A stretch of 64,000 nt of DNA from NCBI GenBank assembly GCA_002105175.1, contig MCGE01000022.1:496001-560000 (forward strand). The letters run 5' to 3'. The translations under genes and the position numbers were made by a program. The stretch comes from Absidia repens. Lineage: Eukaryota > Mucoromycota > Mucoromycetes > Mucorales > Cunninghamellaceae. The notes beneath the pieces were generated by a model, which saw only the letters and a list, made by a program, of their open reading frames with translations, was not told the origin of the DNA and searched no databases. Shown here piece by piece: positions 59,709-64,000 of this stretch (its first letter is position 1; each line of letters opens with the position of its first letter).

Positions 59709-59999
59709 GTATTCTTGTTCTTATTTGAACGGATTTGTAGTGAGGATCAAAAATCATTTTCCCCTGAATCGGAATTTGAAACTGTCCTAGCCCCTTGGGG
59801 CCCAACCGTTGTGCTCCGCGCATCGTCAATGAGTTTTTTTTGTGTGCTGAAATAATAGCTTACTTGAAAGGTGTCAGAGAGATTAGAGCTTGATTATGTA
59901 GGGGTTGCAACTGCCTTTCCACTGGGAGACAAAACGAATTATGCACTATGGAAATTATGGCGATTGCCCCTTCCCTGATTTTGACATAAAAAAAAGGCT

Positions 60000-60325
60000 G
60001 GATGATTCAGGCTCCGCACTTTTGCTTTCTATTTTTTTTTTTTGGCCCCCTTTTTTTTCCTCTCTTTTTCTTTCTTTTTTATTTTTTTCCTTCATGACAG
60101 TCTGGATGATATGATGGCAAGGCTCAATGGGGCACTGGTGATCTAGGATTAGTATTAGAACTTGAATTAGGGGCGTTTCAAAAAACGCAAAACAAACATC
60201 ATGGGGGAAGGCTTTCATTTTGTTTGAAGGATTTGGGAACGACAGCAGATTAGCACTCATCAGTTTAGTAATAGTTTGTCATCGTTTGTATCTACATCTG
60301 AATAAATATGTTCTTTTTATTATAA
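60000..60325 (+). repeat. Dispersed hairpin repeat, divergent copy G
   Basis: Keeps the order of the family (pyrimidine block, ATCCAGAC-like block, CATCATGGGGGAAGGC, TTTCATTTTG, TAGTTTGT, TTTGTATCTACATCTGAATA) but differs strongly in the loop and stem. Most similar to copy I; the minus strand holds a 101-codon frame (59955-60260) that aligns with a frame in copy I. Confidence 0.7.
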
Positions 60326-61354
60326 TTGGTTTCTCTATTGTACGTTTACATGATGAGCTTCATCGAATGTGTATTACATATGCATAGAAAAAAAAAGTGT
60401 GTCTATATATATGAAAAAGGAACGGATTGGGTATTATGGAGACGTCTTCCACCAAGTCTATAAGTTTGTGCGTAGAAAAGAAAACAGGGATGTGTTTGTG
60501 TGAAAAAACAGCCATTACAATGTATTTTATTGTGGTGGGGTATATTGAAGAGCAAAGTTGAGAATAGCATTAATTATGTAGCTAGTGTCCATTTTCTAAA
60601 ATCTCACAAGCTTCCCTTAGGCTAGTTCCATTAAATCCCTTGACTGCTGTGGACCTCCGCAGTTTATGTTTATGCTTCATTGAAATGATTTATCTTTTTT
60701 TTAACCATCAATTTCCACTTTCAGACCTATCGGATATTAGACAGTTCCCTTTTGATCTGTATTGTAAGATATGAATTCAATATTATGACATATTCGATGA
60801 TGATTTCGGTGATGCTTGGAAGACACAATGTATCTAATTATCAATGATGGGGAATTAGAGTGAATATGATGTATATATACAGCGGGAACCGTCTCAGCAA
60901 AATTACAACAGCATAATGTTAGAAAAACTACTGACGACATATTAGAACGGGGCGAGTGGTATATGTGATGGGTGAGTTATGAGTGGAATAACATCCATCA
61001 CGCCATCTTTTATGTATTTACCACTGTCTCCCGTTGTTTGCGTGTAATACTGCCTTTTTCTCATACGTCTTCCTTCACTATTTTTCTGCATCCACATATA
61101 GTACTATATCTAAGTATAAAATAGGTCAATGGAAAAAAGACATGACACGATTATTTGTGCATACATACTATTATTATCATATTTTATGCGTTTCAGTGCA
61201 TTTCCAACCCCAACCTCTTTTTTCACATCATGTAAACCAGTTCTTTTTGTCTTTCCTTCTATGCACATTTGATTAGACAATTAAACTTATAGGAATACTA
61301 ATAATAATAATAATAATATTAACAATAATAACAATAATAACAAAAAAACACTGA
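60326..61354. other. Intergenic region, no feature identified
   Basis: AT-rich DNA between repeat copies G and H. Short segments near 60600-60730 may be distal parts of copy G. An ATAATA run lies at about 61303-61340. Confidence 0.45.
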
Positions 61355-61515
61355 TGGATAAGATACGGTACACGTTTTATTCAAAGGTGGATATAAACTA
61401 TGACAAATAATACTAAGATACGCTAGTAAATATTTTATAGCACTAGTCTTGAACCAAACAAATGCTGATCCCGGATCACAATTCCAAAACGAAAGAGCCA
61501 TCTCATGTACGATTG
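61355..61515 (-). repeat. Dispersed hairpin repeat, fragment H (reverse)
   Basis: TTTTATTCAAAGGTGGATAT, AAACTATGACAAATAATACT and AAAACGAAAGAGCCATCTCA correspond to the 3' part and core of the other copies. The stem region is degraded. Adjacent sequence at 61660-61690 (TTATCTAAGATAACCATC) resembles the distal module in the opposite orientation. Confidence 0.6.
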
Positions 61516-62124
61516 TACTGCATTTTCAAAATTCCACTGATATGGCTTTAGCACTAATTCAAAAGCATCATCACCTCATTAAAGTCACCAACGAAGACGA
61601 TGCTGAAATAAATGGATAAACAGCTGTCTTTTATCCCTCTATTAAAGAGAGAGGGCGTAAAAGCTTATCTAAGATAACCATCCATTTACTGTATGATTTT
61701 GAAATATCCATCTATACCTGCACTTATATCACCGTATTAATGTCGCCGCCACTATTTTTTTATTTTCTGTCACCACGGCCAACACTTTTTTCACGCAAAT
61801 GTAATAAAACATCTACTATCCCCACATTCTTATCGAACTTGACGTCTATGACTTTTGTGCAATCACATTTCTAGATCAAATCGTCGCAATTTTTTTTTCC
61901 TTTTGAGTCACCAGTATTTAATCCCGCACCAGAATAATTAGCATTAATACTAATACCATTGCCATCCTATATAATCCACTCGAATGCGAGATGCAGAGAA
62001 GGCACTCAACAAAATAGTCTGTATTTACACAAGCACATGCCTTTCTTCCTACCCATAAATACATACACACCGGATTTTACTCTTGCCCATTCAACGAGAC
62101 AATAAAAAGCATGAAAGAGATTAC
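61516..62124. other. Intergenic region, mostly unassigned
   Basis: AT-rich DNA with only the possible distal repeat module around 61665. No gene or RNA gene. Confidence 0.4.
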
Positions 62125-62455
62125 TGGAATAAATACAAAAATGTTTAATTGATATAGGTATACAGTGTAAACTATGACAACTAGCACTAACCTAAGCTAA
62201 CGGTGCTATTCTAGAATGAAGGCCAATCTAATGGAAGTTAGAAATCACGAATCTAAAATGAAAGAGTTTCCCCATGAAGTTTGTTTTGCGCTTTTGAAAA
62301 TGCCTCTAATTCAAGTTCTAAAACTAATCCTAGATCAACAGTATCCCAATGAGCCTTACTATCATATCATTCAAATTTTTATGAAGGAAAAAAAAAAGAA
62401 GAAAGAAAGGAAAAAGGAGAGAGAGAGAAAAAAAAAAATCATGTGTGCGGACCCT
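62125..62455 (-). repeat. Dispersed hairpin repeat, divergent copy I (reverse)
   Basis: TAAACTATGACAACTAGCAC, AAAATGAAAGAGTTTCCCCA, TCTAATTCAAGTTCTA and CATGTGTGCGGACCCTGAAT follow the family order. It pairs with copy G as a separate subfamily. A plus-strand 86-codon frame (62216-62476) spans it. Confidence 0.75.
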
Positions 62456-63146
62456 GAATTGATTTTTTTTTTCTAATGTAGTGCCAAATGGCAGAGGCTC
62501 TAATCCTTTCCATATTTCTTTTTTCTATTTTTTTTTCTTTTGTGAATGTGAATATAATCGACTTTTTTACGGTATTGAAAAGTGGTATTGACCAATGCCA
62601 ATAATCTTCACTAAGGTATTGTTAAGAGCTCTAAGTAAATCGATAGATTTGCCAAAAGAATCAACGAAGCGCTAGAGCGAGCGTTTATTTGATATAAAAA
62701 CTATGTGGTGTTTAAATGTTTTTTATACAGTGCGTGAAAATAAAATAAAGATAATATGTTTATTGATTTGATAATAACAACTATGTTAGGTTGGATGCTC
62801 TGCGGTGAGAGATAAATCAGAGGGCACAATTTATTCACTTTCATTTGAGTTGAAGTATAAATAGGATGGTGGAAAAATATTCTGAGATGATCACTCATTT
62901 CAATTTCATTCCCCGCCGCCCAAAAATGAAGACGACCCCATCCGTGCTTCAATAAACCATGCAGTTTTTAATCGAAGTTTACTCTAACCCCCTCTACTAT
63001 CTATATACTCTCATATATTTAATCCCTACTTCATATCTATCCTAATGTGATGTCCAATAAAAAGCAATAGACCGTGGAGAAAGAACGCATGACCTTCATT
63101 TTTACATTTGTCTCTTATATTACATCTAAAATTCCATTTCAGTTGT
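62456..63146. other. Intergenic region upstream of tRNA-Ser
   Basis: AT-rich DNA. ORF 62701-62952 on the minus strand has no recognisable feature. No repeat shared with the rest of the window was noticed. Confidence 0.45.
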
Positions 63147-63228
63147 GTCAGTTTGTCCGAGTGGTTAAGGAGTGTGACTAGAAATCACATAGGCTCTGCC
63201 TGCGTAGGTTCAAATCCTGCAGCTGACG
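63147..63228 (+). tRNA. tRNA-Ser, anticodon AGA
   Basis: Acceptor GTCAGTT / AGCTGAC (one G-U), anticodon stem TGTGA / TCACA with loop CTAGAAA, a long variable arm (about 14 nt) as expected for a type II tRNA, T arm GTAGG-TTCAAAT-CCTGC, discriminator G. Intronless. An LTR-like fragment begins 69 bp downstream. Confidence 0.95.
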
Positions 63229-63297
63229 ATATCTTTTGCGTAACTTACGCATTGGGTTTCAAATCAATTTACTTTTTTGGTCATTTCTATTACTGTA

Positions 63298-63560
63298 GTT
63301 ACGGCTAATTTTGGTTGTTAGATTTTAATTGGAATTTGTTTTTGTAGGTTTTTATTTTTTATAGAGTGAGCACCAGAACTTTTAGTGTTACGGCTATTTT
63401 TGAGTTTGATACGGGCAGTAACGGTGTTGATTCAACCTTTTGTTAAAGCTTAAGTTATATTTTACGCCAGATGAATAGTGTATAAGAGTATTCTTGTTCT
63501 TATTTCAACGGATTTGTAGTGAAGATCAAAGAACATTTTCCCCCTGAATCGGAATTTGGA
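63298..63560 (+). repeat. LTR-like fragments downstream of tRNA-Ser
   Basis: 63298-63385 matches the first 88 bp of the solo LTR (GTTACGGCTAATTTTGGTTG ... GAGCACCAGAACTTTTAG). At 63386 a second unit starts TGTTACGGCTATTTTTGAGT and runs through GGCAGTAACGGTGTTGATTC to CCCCCTGAATCGGAATTTGG; it corresponds to the split element at 58981-59790, but uninterrupted. Confidence 0.75.
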
Positions 63561-63714
63561 ATCAATTTGTTTTCTTGACTGTAGTCTTGAAAATATAAAT
63601 CGCGAGACACACACACATATCCAGCCAAATCTTCCAACCGTGCTTCATTCATCGCCCAGGTGATAATTTCTTCCCAGCCAAATATTTCACCCACGGGCCT
63701 TTTTTTTTTTTTTT

Positions 63715-64000
63715 TACCCACACAAGTACTATAAAGCGCGGGTATACCCATTCAACAGAACAAACTAAATGTATGAGAGACGATGTAGAAACCAAAAAAG
63801 CATAATATATTTTATTCAGATGTAAACAGGTACTATATAAGCTGAACTAGTATAGCAAATAATAACCATGACACATATATAAAAATACAGCGTTTATGTG
63901 TGTGTGTAAGGGGGAGGTAGATTATCTTTTTCAAGAACAAACGACGTAGGATAAACCGGTCCAATCAAAGTGGCAAAGCTATTCTAAGGCGAATGACTGA
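63715..64000 (+). repeat. Repeat family R3, copy 2 (runs off window)
   Basis: Matches 18885-19260 in order: CCCATTCAACAGAACAAAC, GAGAGACGATGTAGAAACC, TTTTATTCAGATGTAAACAG, ACCATGACACATATATAAA, GACGTAGGATAAACCGGTCC, AATCAAAGTGGCAAAGCTAT. It is preceded by a T run, as is copy 1. Confidence 0.7.

Larger units (their letters stand above)
58981..59790 (+). repeat. Second LTR-like element, split by a nested solo LTR
   Basis: Left part 58981-59089 (TGTGCTACGGCTATTTTTGA ... CAGTAACGGTGTTGATTCAA ... GTGTATAAGTGTAT) and right part 59709-59790 (GTATTCTTGTTCTTATTTGA ... CCCTGAATCGGAATTTG) are contiguous in the copy at 63386-63560 but separated here by 619 bp. This defines an empty-site comparison within the same window. 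Confidence 0.8.

Noticed and set aside
1..64000. CRISPR array, bacterial operon, prophage or insertion sequence
   Set aside because: No regularly spaced direct repeats with unique spacers and no bacterial transposase; gene structures are eukaryotic throughout.

Overview
The window looks like chromosomal DNA from an early-diverging fungus, most likely Mucoromycota (Mucorales-like). The evidence is AT-rich intergenic DNA with long A/T homopolymers, many short GT-AG introns, and a gene set typical of that group: a class IV-type chitin synthase, an ADAM metalloprotease, an Spt21/Ams2-like protein and a Yip-family protein. I see no bacterial, viral or organellar block. All exon models were built by hand from splice signals and reading-frame continuity.

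Layout. 0-3.2 kb (+): 5'-truncated oxysterol-binding protein. 4.0-5.7 kb (-): eIF3m. 7.4-11.7 kb (-): chitin synthase. 13.6-15.1 kb (-): unrecognised low-complexity protein. 16.8-18.4 kb (-): mitochondrial PheRS copy 1. 20.4-21.2 kb (-): small secreted DUF3455-like protein. 21.5-23.0 kb (-): very acidic single-pass membrane protein. 23.8-26.4 kb (-): protein joining an Spt21/Ams2-like N-terminus to FYRN/FYRC. 28.4-31.9 kb (-): COG2. 32.1-33.7 kb (+): PheRS copy 2, an almost identical inverted duplicate. 34.4-35.8 kb (-): intronless GT4 glycosyltransferase. 39.5-43.0 kb (+): ADAM metalloprotease with an apparent 6-nt microexon in its zinc motif. 45.1-48.0 kb (-): GPI inositol deacylase (PGAP1/BST1). 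50.4-51.9 kb (+): alpha/beta hydrolase. 52.4-53.9 kb (-): cytosolic SerRS. 54.1-54.9 kb (-): decayed OXA1-like gene. 56.0-57.1 kb (+): YIPF6/Yip4-like protein. 57.2-64 kb: no protein gene, but tRNA-Arg(ACG), tRNA-Ser(AGA) and several LTR-like fragments.

The genes do not form a pathway cluster. Two themes recur by chance or by eukaryotic gene order: secretory-pathway and cell-surface functions (COG2, Yip4, PGAP1, OSBP, chitin synthase, ADAM, GT4) and translation (eIF3m, two PheRS, SerRS, two tRNAs).

The most unusual material is in the repeats and gene structures. A dispersed intergenic repeat with a conserved hairpin and an AATAAA-like signal occurs about nine times, in both orientations. LTR-like elements starting TGTTACGGCTA lie next to both tRNA genes; one is a 619-bp solo LTR with a 4-bp target duplication nested in another element. 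Single-gene oddities are the inverted PheRS duplication, the ADAM microexon, the Spt21-FYR fusion, two GC-AG introns, a degenerate OSBP signature and the OXA1 relic.
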